This document shows positions 48,385-56,898 of a stretch of 64,000 nucleotides of DNA, in pieces (the first letter of the stretch is position 1; the number at the start of each line of letters is the position of its first letter). This DNA comes from Nitrospira moscoviensis (GTDB lineage: Bacteria > Nitrospirota > Nitrospiria > Nitrospirales > Nitrospiraceae). A program made the position numbers and the translations under genes. The DNA is taken from positions 3,202,001 through 3,266,000 of the forward strand of contig NZ_CP011801.1 in NCBI RefSeq assembly GCF_001273775.1, read 5' to 3'. Under the pieces are notes generated by a model that was not told the DNA's origin, searched no databases, and worked only from the letters and a program-made list of their open reading frames with translations.

Positions 48385-49052
48385 TCATGAAGAAGCTCCT
48401 GCTCGTGCTCATGGCATCCTGCGCCCTGTCCGCCGCACCCGCCACGGCCGAAGAACACCAGCATCGCCGTCCCGCGGACATCAAACAATATCTGGAACAT
48501 CTCGACAGCGCCGAGCGCGATCAGTATCAGAAGCCGGCCCAGGTCATCGAGGCTCTTCGATTGAAACCGGGCATGGCGATTGCGGATCTGGGGTCGGGCT
48601 CCGGCTACTTTACCCGGCGGTTCGTCGAAGCGGTGACCGACAGCGGCATGGTCTACGCCGTCGACGTCGAGCCGGAGATGCTGGCCTACGCGAAAGAGAG
48701 CATCATCCACATGCACGTGCCCTATTCAGCCGAATTTATCCTGGCTCGGCCGGACAATCCCAAGTTGCCCTTCGAGGCGGTGGATCTCATTTTTGTCTGC
48801 AACACCGCTCACCACCTCGAAAACCGGGCTGCGTATTTCCGCACCGTCAAATCGGCGCTCAAGCCCGGCGGCCGCATCGCCATCATCGATTTTTATCCCG
48901 ACGAACGGTCCGGCGACCTTGGATTCCCCAAGCACCATCTCGTGAGGCGGGAGACGATCGTCCAAGAAATGACCGAGGCCGGCTACCGGCTGGAGCGCGA
49001 GCATACCTTCCTGCCGCGGCAATATTTCTTGGAATTTGGCGCTTCCCCGTAG
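48381..49052 (+). CDS. SAM-dependent methyltransferase-fold protein with signal peptide
   Basis: A 223-residue class I methyltransferase fold: motif I ADLGSGSGYFTRRF, post-I YAVDVEPEML, motif IV area VDLIFVCNTAHHL, and IAIIDFYPDERSGD. Unusually it starts MIMKKLLLVLMASCALSAAP followed by ATAEEHQH, a convincing Sec signal with A-T-A cleavage. SAM is not expected in the periplasm, so the protein either methylates before export, binds another ligand, or the hydrophobic segment is not a real signal. A similar layout is known in other bacteria but its role is unclear. ATG at 48381 overlaps the previous stop. Confidence 0.85.
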   Translation: MIMKKLLLVLMASCALSAAPATAEEHQHRRPADIKQYLEHLDSAERDQYQKPAQVIEALRLKPGMAIADLGSGSGYFTRRFVEAVTDSGMVYAVDVEPEMLAYAKESIIHMHVPYSAEFILARPDNPKLPFEAVDLIFVCNTAHHLENRAAYFRTVKSALKPGGRIAIIDFYPDERSGDLGFPKHHLVRRETIVQEMTEAGYRLEREHTFLPRQYFLEFGASP

Positions 49053-49118
49053 CTGTAGACCGGCGTGGAAGACCGCCGCACGCTTGCTCCGGTCTCAGGG
49101 CCATGAGACACTAGCCGC

Positions 49119-50060
49119 ATGTCGGACTATTCCTCGTTCGAGCACCAGCGCTCGCGCCTCTATCTTGCGCTGGCGTTCAACGCGCTCATCATCTTCGCCG
49201 AGTTCCTCGGCGGCTTGTGGCTCGACAGCATCGGGTTGATGAGCGACGCAGGGCACAACCTGGTCGATCAAGGCTCGCTGTTCCTGGCGCTCTACGCCCA
49301 CATCATCACGAGACGCCCGTCGAGCGAGACCCGGACGTTCGGCTACCACCGCGCCGGCGTCATCGCCGCCTTTCTCAATTCCTTCATCCTGCTGCTGACC
49401 GCCCTCGGCATCATGCTGGTCAGCGTCAAGCGCCTGCTGGAACCGGTTCCGGTGGACGGCGGCTGGGTCATGGGCATCGCGGCCGGCAGCTTCGCCGCCA
49501 ATCTGGCCATCGCCTTGCTGCTGCAGCATGGGGCGAAAGACGATCTCAACATCCGCAGCGCCTTCTGGCACATGTTGACCGACGCCTGGGTGTCGCTCGG
49601 CGTCGTCCTGAGCGGCGGCGCGATCATGCTCACCGGCTGGACCGTCCTCGATCCGCTCGTGAGTCTGCTCGTGGTCGGGGCGATTCTTCATGGAGCCTGG
49701 CCCTTGTTCCGGGAATCCCTCGACGTGTTGCTCGAATCCACGCCGCCGACGATCAGCGCCTCGCATGTGGCCGCCACCATCGAATCCCTGCCGGGCGTGA
49801 AGAACGTGCACGACCTGCATATTTGGGCCGTGGAGCCGCGACTCGTCATGCTGACCTGCCACGTGCTGGCGGACGGCGACGACGCCGTGCTGACCAACGC
49901 GCTGCTGCGATCCATCAGAACCCGCATCGCCGCCGATTTCGGCATCAAGCATATGACGATCCAGATGGAGAGCTACTGCTGCCATCCCGACGCCGTCCAT
50001 TGCGATCTCAGCCGGCTCGCTCAGCACCAGGAGCTGGAGTCCTTCTCTCACCGCCATTGA
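49119..50060 (+). CDS. Cation diffusion facilitator (zinc-type) transporter
   Basis: A 313-residue CDF exporter of the CzcD/ZitB kind, using the proton gradient to expel Zn2+ or similar ions. Six membrane helices are expected. SDAGHNLVDQ (H-x3-D) in helix 2 and HMLTDAWVS (H-x3-D) in helix 5 are the transport-site ligands of zinc CDFs. The C-terminal cytoplasmic domain has VKNVHDLHIWAVEP, and the tail CCHPDAVHC is rich in Cys and His. First gene of the metal-handling island. ATG at 49119. Confidence 0.92.
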   Translation: MSDYSSFEHQRSRLYLALAFNALIIFAEFLGGLWLDSIGLMSDAGHNLVDQGSLFLALYAHIITRRPSSETRTFGYHRAGVIAAFLNSFILLLTALGIMLVSVKRLLEPVPVDGGWVMGIAAGSFAANLAIALLLQHGAKDDLNIRSAFWHMLTDAWVSLGVVLSGGAIMLTGWTVLDPLVSLLVVGAILHGAWPLFRESLDVLLESTPPTISASHVAATIESLPGVKNVHDLHIWAVEPRLVMLTCHVLADGDDAVLTNALLRSIRTRIAADFGIKHMTIQMESYCCHPDAVHCDLSRLAQHQELESFSHRH

Positions 50061-50127
50061 TCTTTTCCAGCCGGCCGTATCCCGATAGAATGCAGTCGCT
50101 GCCGGCCGAAGCACGCGGAGACTGTCC

Positions 50128-51099
50128 ATGCCCGTTCCCTTTTATATCCTGTGCGGATCGCTCGGCGCGGGAAAGACCACGCTGCTGATGCGGCTGCTGG
50201 AACATTGGAAAGCCGAGGGCCGCCGAGTCGGCGTGCTCATGAACGAGGCCGGCGCCATCAGCATCGACGGCCCGCGCGCCGGCACGCTGGCGGAGCAAGT
50301 GATGAATCTGGCCGGTGGCTGCGTCTGCTGCGACACCAAGGAAGACCTGTCCTGGGGCATCGCGCAGTTGGTGCGGGACTACGAGTCCGATGTGCTGATC
50401 CTGGAATGTTCGGGATTGGCCGATCCCGCGGAAGTGGTGGACGCGGTGACCGACCTCTACACCGCCCGGCTGGCTTCGCTGGAACGGATCATCGCGCTGC
50501 TCCATCCGGTATCCGCCGAGGCCAGCCACTCCAGCGCCTATGTCACCGCCCAGGCGATCCGCTGCGCCGACGAGCTGATCCTGAACAAGCGCGACCTCTA
50601 TGTGCCCGGTCACTGGGAGCGGTTCAAGGCCGACATCCTCGCGCAGAACTCCTTCGCTCGCCTGTGGGAGACATCCCACGCGCGACTCGATCCGTCGGCC
50701 TTGCTGGCTCCGCGCCACACCGCCGCCCGATCGATGCCGACCAACGTCGTATTCGGCGGTTCCCGCACGACCGAGCATCGGACACGCGCCTCCTACCACC
50801 CGATCGCGACGACCGTCCGCTTACCGGGGCCGCTCGATCGCGACCGGTTCCTTGCCTGGTCCCGGGCGTTGCCCACAGAGCTGGAACGCGCAAAGGGGTT
50901 TTTCCGATTCGCGGGAGGACCGGAGCTGCAGGAATTCCAATACGCCCCTCCGGGGGAGCCGGCGATCGCGCCGGTGATGTTGTTGGACGAACCGGAGCCA
51001 GCCGTCGTGCTGATCGGGCGCGGCTATGACGTCGACGCCTGTGCCGCGGGTCTGTTGGCCTGCGCGGATCCTTCGACAGGCCCGGAGCGATCGGAATGA
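50128..51099 (+). CDS. COG0523 (CobW/YjiA-like) GTPase, metallochaperone type
   Basis: A 323-residue G3E-family GTPase. Walker [13 protein letters not shown], the metal-binding GGCVCCDTKEDL (C-x-C-C), ECSGLADPAEV and LNKRDL (G4). The C-terminal CobW domain is present but not typical. Members deliver zinc, cobalt or nickel; the neighbouring CDF transporter favours zinc. It is one of three COG0523 genes in the island and the most divergent of them. It follows the CDF gene by 67 bases. Confidence 0.9.
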   Translation: MPVPFYILCGSLGAGKTTLLMRLLEHWKAEGRRVGVLMNEAGAISIDGPRAGTLAEQVMNLAGGCVCCDTKEDLSWGIAQLVRDYESDVLILECSGLADPAEVVDAVTDLYTARLASLERIIALLHPVSAEASHSSAYVTAQAIRCADELILNKRDLYVPGHWERFKADILAQNSFARLWETSHARLDPSALLAPRHTAARSMPTNVVFGGSRTTEHRTRASYHPIATTVRLPGPLDRDRFLAWSRALPTELERAKGFFRFAGGPELQEFQYAPPGEPAIAPVMLLDEPEPAVVLIGRGYDVDACAAGLLACADPSTGPERSE

Positions 51100-51108
51100 T
51101 GACGGGGG

Positions 51109-51732
51109 TCAACCGACTTTCTCGACGCTCGCCGTGAGTGTCTTGTCCGTTTGTGGTGAGCCTGCCTGTGGTGAGTCGGGCCGACCCATCGAAGCACTCC
51201 GCAATTGGCAGAATACCGGCCACTGCTTCAACAGCCAGGCCGCCCCCGCTCCGCACAAGCCGCCGATCAGCCAGCCGGCGATGACATCCGTCGGATAGTG
51301 CGCGCCGATGTAGACGCGCGTGAGTCCGATGAAACCGACCAGCGGCCAGCTGATCCAGCCGGACCTCGGATAGAGCACGTGCAGAAAGCCGGCGACGGTC
51401 GCCGTATTGATGGCATGGTTGGACGGAAAGCCGAAGACTTTGCCGCAAGCTTCGATCTGATGGATGTCGGGCAACGCCATGCAAGGGCGCGGGCGGGCCG
51501 CGAGGTCTTTGAGGCGTGCGCCGACAAAATCCAGAACGCCGATGGAGGCGGCGAGCAGCGGCGCGGCGATCACCATCTCCCGCCAGGACAGCCAGAGCCA
51601 ATACAGGGCCAGCAAAATCCCGGGCGCCCAGAGCAGGCCGGCGTTGGAGAGCATGAGCGCCAGCCAATCAAGAACTGCCGATTGCCCGGCGAGTCCATTG
51701 ATGACGCGAAGCAGCGACTCGTCCCATTGCAT
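51109..51732 (-). CDS. PAP2-family membrane phosphatase
   Basis: A 207-residue integral membrane phosphatase with about five membrane helices. The three phosphatase motifs are KDLAARPRP, PSNHAINT and RVYIGAHYPTDV. Candidate substrates are undecaprenyl diphosphate or phosphatidylglycerophosphate; PAP2 motifs do not decide between them. The ATG at 51732 is preferred (MQWDESLLRVIN), but a GTG at 51753 is in frame. It is convergent with the COG0523 gene and lies about 64 bases downstream of the TonB-like gene. Confidence 0.88.
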   Translation of the reverse strand: MQWDESLLRVINGLAGQSAVLDWLALMLSNAGLLWAPGILLALYWLWLSWREMVIAAPLLAASIGVLDFVGARLKDLAARPRPCMALPDIHQIEACGKVFGFPSNHAINTATVAGFLHVLYPRSGWISWPLVGFIGLTRVYIGAHYPTDVIAGWLIGGLCGAGAAWLLKQWPVFCQLRSASMGRPDSPQAGSPQTDKTLTASVEKVG

Positions 51733-51796
51733 GAAGGGACGATAAAGCGTCACGCGTCACGCGTCAAGGGTTATAGGGTCGCTCACGTCTATCTGG

Positions 51797-52258
51797 TCAC
51801 CGCGTGCGGAAGTGAATGCGGACCGTCAGCTCGCCGTCGACCGGATCGTCGCCCTTCATCTGCGGATCGAAGGTCCATTTTTTCAACGCCGCCATGCCCG
51901 CCTGCGTCAGCTCCCGGTGCTTCGCCGGCTCCAAGATCACGACGGTCACCTTGGCGTCTTTGGACACCAGCATGCGGGCCTTCATCCAATCATCGAGATC
52001 CTTGCCGTCCAGCGAAGGCGGGATCGCCGGCCAAGGCGTCGACTTGGGCACCGGCCCCAGCTGCTGATCCTTGTTCAGCGAGAGCCCATGCACATGCACT
52101 TCCGGCAGCTCCAGCACGTCTTCCTGGTGGTCGCTTTCGTGCGTGGCTTCGTCACCGGCCGCCGCGAACGCGGCGGCCGGCCAAAGTGCCACACACAATG
52201 CGCAGCACGGGACAATCCGCCTGGTCGCTTGGAATGTCTGTCTGAGCGAAAGAGCCAT
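51797..52258 (-). CDS. TonB C-terminal-domain protein with signal peptide, no membrane anchor
   Basis: A 153-residue protein. A cleavable signal peptide (CCALCVALWPAAAFAAAGDE) is followed by a His/Asp-rich stretch (THESDHQEDV), a short linker and a TonB C-terminal-like domain (AKVTVVILEPAKHRELTQAG, then ALKKWTFDPQMKGDDPVDGE and a final beta strand). A normal TonB keeps its N-terminal helix in the inner membrane; here the helix appears cleavable and the Pro-rich spacer is short. It is directly downstream (14 bases) of a TonB-dependent receptor and probably works with it. Confidence 0.78.
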   Translation of the reverse strand: MALSLRQTFQATRRIVPCCALCVALWPAAAFAAAGDEATHESDHQEDVLELPEVHVHGLSLNKDQQLGPVPKSTPWPAIPPSLDGKDLDDWMKARMLVSKDAKVTVVILEPAKHRELTQAGMAALKKWTFDPQMKGDDPVDGELTVRIHFRTR

Positions 52259-52272
52259 TATGGATGCTTATA

Positions 52273-54696
52273 TCAGAATACCCACTGAGCCCGAAAGAAA
52301 AACGACCGCGGCATGCCCGCATGGGATACGCCCAGGCCGATACTGCCCTCGCCCTGATTGATAAAGTACTTCTGGTCGAGCAGATTGACGATGTCGAACC
52401 CGAGCAGCAGTTTTTGTCCGTCCCAGGGCAAGGGGAACACGTGCGTTATGGACGCATTGTAAATGGTATAGGAGGGACTGTGGCTGGAGTTCGTCTTGGC
52501 CTCTTCGTCCACTGCGGTCCTTAGCCCGGACGCAAACAGCATCTGGCCCGTGAACGTCGTGCGCTCCTGCAAGCGGTAGCTCACGACTGCCGAACTGGTC
52601 AAGGTCTGCATGTGGTCGCAAAAGACGCCGCCCCGCGAGCTGATATCGTCGATTTCTTTCTGTTCGAGGAGGAAATGCCCGGATTGCAGGCCGTACCCCT
52701 TGCACTGCCCCCAGGCCAGATTCAACCGGGCGATCACATCGTTCATCACCTGCACCTTCAATGCACCGTCGATGCCGCGCTGCCAGCCCCGCTCGAACGC
52801 GAAAAAGTTCAACAACGGCGTCGTCCCGAACTGCCCGGCGTCGCTGAGATACCGCGACAGCTTGTAATACGCCGCCAACTCCAGCCAGGCCCAGTTGGTG
52901 AGGGCGTGATAGCTGCCGACTTCGAAATAATGCGCCCGCTCGGCGCGCACTGTATTGTTGGTCGTATTTTCCGGTTGCGCCGTCGTCCCGGCGGTGTTCA
53001 ACTTGGCGAAGGAAATCGCTTCGAGGTTCGGCGGGGTGAACATGCGGCCGTAGTAGGCGTGGAAGACGTTGGCCTTGTTGTAGCGATAGGTCACGCCGAT
53101 CCGCGGACTGACCTGTCCCTCGCTGGTCTGATACTGCACCGCGTCGCCGCGGACGCCGAGGTTGAACGTCCATTGCTCGTGCGGCGTCCACTGGTCCTGC
53201 ACCCAGAATTCCTGCCGATAGCCGATCAGCCGGTTGTCCGAATTGATGTTGACGACGTTGGCAAGCGCCTCATCGAATGCCGTGATCCGTGTCTTGTTGA
53301 CCGCCTGCGTGCGATCGAACTGGAAGCCCGTTTTGATGAGATGCTCCTTGCTGTGCACATAGGTGTAGTCCAGGCGCACGCCGCCGGAATAGGCCATGCG
53401 GTCCTGATCGGCCGCCTGGGCGCCCTCGATTTCAGGCGAGTAGGCGAGCACGTTGAACGGGTCCGTCCTGAACGTGGCTCGCGTGTGCCGGAAATAGCCC
53501 GCGAGCATGAAGAAATTGCTGCTGTTGATGTCGTGGCGCCAGACCATGTGGGCATACTGATTGTTTTCTTTCTGGTTCTCGTCGATCGCCTGCGAGGCCA
53601 CGGGCGAAAATCCAGGCCGCACACTCTGAAGCAGCGGAACCGCCTGCCCGCTCGGATCCAACTCCTGTCCGGGCTGGGTCGGAATTTGATACTTCGCCAC
53701 GGAGTTCAGGAACAGCCAGGTAAAGTTGTTGTGATTGTCGTGTTGATAGTCCCCGCGAATAAATGTCTGATTCCGCTCGCTCTGTCCGTGAAAGATCGAA
53801 TGCCCGAGCGTCGGGGGCTCGATCCCGCGATTCGTCGTCGTATAGCTGTTCAGAATGTAGTAGCGGAACTTTTCGCCGATCGTGCCCCCGTATTCGAACG
53901 AGGGATTGATCGTCTGATTACTGCCCCCGAAGATCTGCGCCGAGCCGAACCCCGGTCTCGTGCCGCTCTTCGTCGTGATATCGATGACGGCTGCGGTGCG
54001 GTTCCCGTACTCGGCGGGGAGCCCGCCCAAGAGAATGTCCGCCCGCTCCCATGCCCGCGGCGTGATGACGTCAGTAAAGGTCGACGAGACCGTGTCCGGG
54101 ATGGGCACGCCATCGATGCGGAATTGCAGATTGGCATGGTCCTGACGGATATGGACTTGTCTCAAGGCGCCATAGACGGCGCTCGGAATGGTGACAAGGA
54201 CGTCTTCCAAGTTCACGTTGTTGCCGCGGGGCAACAGTTCCACATCCTTCCGGCTCACCCCGTACGTGGAGCTTGACGCCCGGTACTGGAGCGGCGGCAG
54301 CGGCGACACCACTTCGATGGCGAGTTCTGTTTTGGGCGCCAGCGTCAGAATCACGGGCGTCGCCTGCACGGCGTCGCCTTTCACGATCACATACTCGCTC
54401 TTGAGATTGCCCTGGACCGCACTGATCGAAAAGGTCCCGTCGCCTGGCAGCGTGATGTGAAATTCGCCCGCGTCGTTGCTGGCCGTCTCGGCCACGACTT
54501 GGCCCTCTTGATCCCGCACCTGGACCGTCGCTTGTCCCACGCGCCGCTGATCCTGATATTGCACCGTCCCTGTGAATGACTGTCCACCGGCCCCGGGCTC
54601 CTGTGCGAACGCCATCGTTGTCTGTTGCAGCGGGGACAGCCCCACACCGGCTGCGAGCAAGAAAGAACATACGGCACGACATCCCAACCGTCTCAT
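52273..54696 (-). CDS. TonB-dependent outer-membrane receptor
   Basis: A 807-residue receptor with a signal peptide (CSFLLAAGVGLSPLQQTTMA region, cleaved near FAQE). It carries an N-terminal carboxypeptidase-regulatory-like beta-sandwich (about 35-120), a plug domain (VEVVSPLPP-like region, LLPRGNNVNLEDVLVTIPSA, FRIDGVPIPD, EYGNRTAAVIDITTKSG) and a 22-strand barrel ending FFFRAQWVF. It should import a metal complex or other bulky nutrient; zinc is suggested only by context. The ATG at 54696 has AGGAGG nine bases upstream, better than the ATG at 54723. It is co-transcribed with a small His-rich protein upstream. Confidence 0.92.
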   Translation of the reverse strand: MRRLGCRAVCSFLLAAGVGLSPLQQTTMAFAQEPGAGGQSFTGTVQYQDQRRVGQATVQVRDQEGQVVAETASNDAGEFHITLPGDGTFSISAVQGNLKSEYVIVKGDAVQATPVILTLAPKTELAIEVVSPLPPLQYRASSSTYGVSRKDVELLPRGNNVNLEDVLVTIPSAVYGALRQVHIRQDHANLQFRIDGVPIPDTVSSTFTDVITPRAWERADILLGGLPAEYGNRTAAVIDITTKSGTRPGFGSAQIFGGSNQTINPSFEYGGTIGEKFRYYILNSYTTTNRGIEPPTLGHSIFHGQSERNQTFIRGDYQHDNHNNFTWLFLNSVAKYQIPTQPGQELDPSGQAVPLLQSVRPGFSPVASQAIDENQKENNQYAHMVWRHDINSSNFFMLAGYFRHTRATFRTDPFNVLAYSPEIEGAQAADQDRMAYSGGVRLDYTYVHSKEHLIKTGFQFDRTQAVNKTRITAFDEALANVVNINSDNRLIGYRQEFWVQDQWTPHEQWTFNLGVRGDAVQYQTSEGQVSPRIGVTYRYNKANVFHAYYGRMFTPPNLEAISFAKLNTAGTTAQPENTTNNTVRAERAHYFEVGSYHALTNWAWLELAAYYKLSRYLSDAGQFGTTPLLNFFAFERGWQRGIDGALKVQVMNDVIARLNLAWGQCKGYGLQSGHFLLEQKEIDDISSRGGVFCDHMQTLTSSAVVSYRLQERTTFTGQMLFASGLRTAVDEEAKTNSSHSPSYTIYNASITHVFPLPWDGQKLLLGFDIVNLLDQKYFINQGEGSIGLGVSHAGMPRSFFFRAQWVF

Positions 54697-54788
54697 GGAT
54701 TCATTCCTCCTGATCATCGACATTCGGCGCGGACCGACACATCGGTCGGCGCCGGCCCGACTGGATTGACTATAGGCTGTTGTCTGGA

Positions 54789-55121
54789 TCAGGAGCGCGG
54801 AGGCGCGCGGGAAGGACCGACTGAGGACAGCTCGACCGACAGCAGGACCGAATCGACGGGAGGCGCGTGCGGGCGAACCAGGCCGCAGGCCGCTAAGTGC
54901 GGAACGTCATCATCAATGGAGCCGGCCGTATGGTGCTGCACCCATTGGCAGAGGTCCGTGTCCGAGTGCTCATGCCCGTCGGTATCGGCCGCCGCCAATT
55001 CATGGTGGACGTCCTGAGCGACGGCGAGAGGGGCGAGGCCCAGCAGGACGGCAAGCAGAACGAGCGCGATCGCCGACCGCACCTCGATTCCGATGCCACG
55101 ATGGAGAATGAGCCGGCTCAT
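54789..55121 (-). CDS. Small exported His/Cys protein (DUF2946-like), upstream of the receptor
   Basis: A 110-residue protein with a signal/membrane segment (SAIALVLLAVLLGLAPLAVA) and a mature part with HELAAADTDGHEHSDTDLCQ, WVQHH and a second Cys (AACGL). Proteins of this kind are often found beside metal receptors and may pass metal across the periplasm; function is unproven. It is related to the protein at 61658-61963: both share S-D-x-C-x-W and end in a P-S-R-x-P-P motif. The ATG at 55121 is 40 bases downstream of the promoter at 55167-55195. Confidence 0.72.
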   Translation of the reverse strand: MSRLILHRGIGIEVRSAIALVLLAVLLGLAPLAVAQDVHHELAAADTDGHEHSDTDLCQWVQHHTAGSIDDDVPHLAACGLVRPHAPPVDSVLLSVELSSVGPSRAPPRS

Positions 55122-55166
55122 TGAAAACCTCAACGGCGGGCGCTCACAACGATTCGAAGGCCGCAA

Positions 55167-55195
55167 AATGTAAGCTCTTTTTCACCGGCTGTCAA
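55167..55195 (-). promoter_or_regulatory. Sigma-70-type promoter for the receptor operon
   Basis: On the minus strand, TTGACA (55190-55195), a 17-base spacer and TACATT (55167-55172) give a near-consensus promoter reading towards the small His/Cys gene and the TonB-dependent receptor. No Fur/Zur-type palindrome like the one at 62385 was seen over it. Confidence 0.65.
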
Positions 55196-55294
55196 CAAGG
55201 TATAGACATTGGCCGGAATTCACGATAGATTTGGCGCAATTTTTAAGCGTATTTCCCGGCCGTTGCCAGGGATTTTCCCGTTTGCAGGCGCGTT

Positions 55295-56353
55295 ATGAAC
55301 AGACCCATCGACAATCAACATGTTCTTGAAATCAAGGCGCTGCCGTCTCCCCGCGCCATCAAGACCAAGCTGCCCATCACCGATCAAGCCGCCGCCCTGG
55401 TTGTGGAATCGCGCGCCGCCGTCCGCCGCATTTTGCACGGTCAGGATGCCGACCGCCTGGTCGTCATCGTCGGCCCCTGTTCCATCCACGATCCCGACGC
55501 CGCCTGCGACTACGCCGCCCGGTTGAAACCACTGGCCGACAACCTCAAGGACCGGCTGTTCATCGTGATGCGGACGTACTTCGAAAAACCGCGCACGACC
55601 ATCGGCTGGAAAGGCCTCATCAACGATCCCCATCTGGACGGCACCTGCGACATCGCGACCGGCATGGAGTTGGCCCGCACCATCCTGCTCAAGATAAACG
55701 AGTTGGGCCTGCCCTGCGCCACGGAACTGCTCGATCCGATCAGCCCGCAGTACATCGCCGATCTCATCAGCTGGACCGCCATCGGCGCGCGGACGACCGA
55801 AAGCCAGACCCATCGCGAAATGGCGAGCGGCCTGTCGATGCCGGTCGGCTTCAAGAACGGAACGGAAGGCAGCCTGCAAGTCGCGGTCAACGCGATGACC
55901 TCGGCCCGGACGCCGCATCACTTCGTCGGCATCAATGCCGACGGCCAGACCTCGATCATCAAGACCATGGGCAATCCCGACCGCCACATCGTCCTGCGCG
56001 GCGGAGGCGGCAAGACCAATTACGACGCGGAGCACGTCGCCAGGGCGGAAGCCGCCGTAGCCGGCGAAGGCATCGCCCGGCCGATCATGATCGACTGCTC
56101 GCACGACAACTCCAGCAAGGACCATCGGCGGCAGGGCCTCGTGGCGCGGGAAGTGCTCCGGCAATTCCGCGAAGGCCGCCAGTCCATCATGGGCCTGATG
56201 CTCGAAAGCAATCTCCATCCCGGCAAGCAGACCTGGAAACAAGGCGTGCCCCTCGCCTACGGCGTGTCGATCACCGACGCCTGCCTCGGCTGGGATGAGA
56301 CGGAATCGCTGCTGGTCGAGTTGGCCGAAGCCCTGGCGCCGCGGCCTGCTTAG
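55295..56353 (+). CDS. aroG: 3-deoxy-7-phosphoheptulonate (DAHP) synthase, class I
   Basis: A 352-residue AroG/F/H-type enzyme condensing PEP with erythrose-4-phosphate, the entry step of the shikimate pathway. VVIVGPCSIHDPDAACDYA, MRTYFEKPRTTIGWKGL, GARTTESQTHREMASGLS, VGFKNGTEGS and MIDCSHDNSSKDH are canonical; the Cys of VGPCS and the His of DCSHDN are metal-site residues. Length matches the family. It is a metalloenzyme and lies inside the metal island between the receptor operon and the His-rich gene, which may or may not be meaningful. ATG at 55295. Confidence 0.95.
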   Translation: MNRPIDNQHVLEIKALPSPRAIKTKLPITDQAAALVVESRAAVRRILHGQDADRLVVIVGPCSIHDPDAACDYAARLKPLADNLKDRLFIVMRTYFEKPRTTIGWKGLINDPHLDGTCDIATGMELARTILLKINELGLPCATELLDPISPQYIADLISWTAIGARTTESQTHREMASGLSMPVGFKNGTEGSLQVAVNAMTSARTPHHFVGINADGQTSIIKTMGNPDRHIVLRGGGGKTNYDAEHVARAEAAVAGEGIARPIMIDCSHDNSSKDHRRQGLVAREVLRQFREGRQSIMGLMLESNLHPGKQTWKQGVPLAYGVSITDACLGWDETESLLVELAEALAPRPA

Positions 56354-56496
56354 ACCGCGCTCCGTCATCCCCGTCATTGCTCCGTCGCCCGCACCGATGC
56401 CCGGCATCAATTCGCCGCCTCCCTGAACTCTGTGATTGATTACCACCCTTCCACCGTCCTAGAATTTGTCACCTACCTCTAGCCCAGGAGACAAGC

Positions 56497-56847
56497 ATGG
56501 TCACCGTCCATCACGTGCATGACGCTCACGTGCACCGGCACGGACCCAATTGCGGTCACCGCGCCATCCACCATGAAGACCATCAGGACTACCTCCACGA
56601 CGGTCATCTTCACCACCTGCACGAAGACCATGTCGACGAGCATGTCCTAAGCGTTTCGGCGGCCAATCCCGCAACCTGCACGCCGGGTCACGCCTGCAGC
56701 AGCCATGACACCACCCATCGTCACGGGGCCGACTGTGGTCACGACGCCGTTCCGCACGGGGACCATATCGATTATCTCGTCGACGGCCACCTGCACTTTG
56801 CGCACGGATCGCATTGCGATGATCACGGCGCCGTGCGGGTCGCTTAG
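56497..56847 (+). CDS. Histidine-rich metal-binding protein with internal duplication
   Basis: A 116-residue protein in which 29 residues (25%) are His and five are Cys. Two repeats align: RHGPNCGHRAIHHEDHQDYL then HDGHLHHLHEDH, and RHGADCGHDAVPHGDHIDYL then VDGHLHFAHGSH. The shared H-x2-DYL-x-DGHLH core is seen in small proteins of other bacteria's zinc regulons. No signal peptide, so it is probably a cytoplasmic zinc store or buffer. ATG at 56497 with AGGAGA upstream. It is convergent with the ZIP transporter gene. Confidence 0.85.
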   Translation: MVTVHHVHDAHVHRHGPNCGHRAIHHEDHQDYLHDGHLHHLHEDHVDEHVLSVSAANPATCTPGHACSSHDTTHRHGADCGHDAVPHGDHIDYLVDGHLHFAHGSHCDDHGAVRVA

Positions 56848-56898
56848 TTCCGTCGAATCCAGTCTGCCGCAAGGTCGCCGAGGGCACAAGGGCCTCAC

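Noticed and set aside
49057..49095. AGACCGG/CCGGTCT inverted repeat after the exported methyltransferase gene
   Set aside because: Seven-base arms with a 25-base loop and no T-tract; too weak to call a terminator.
52612..54276. Plus-strand open frame of about 550 codons
   Set aside because: Antisense shadow of the TonB-dependent receptor.
55220..56446. Minus-strand open frame of about 408 codons
   Set aside because: Antisense shadow of aroG.
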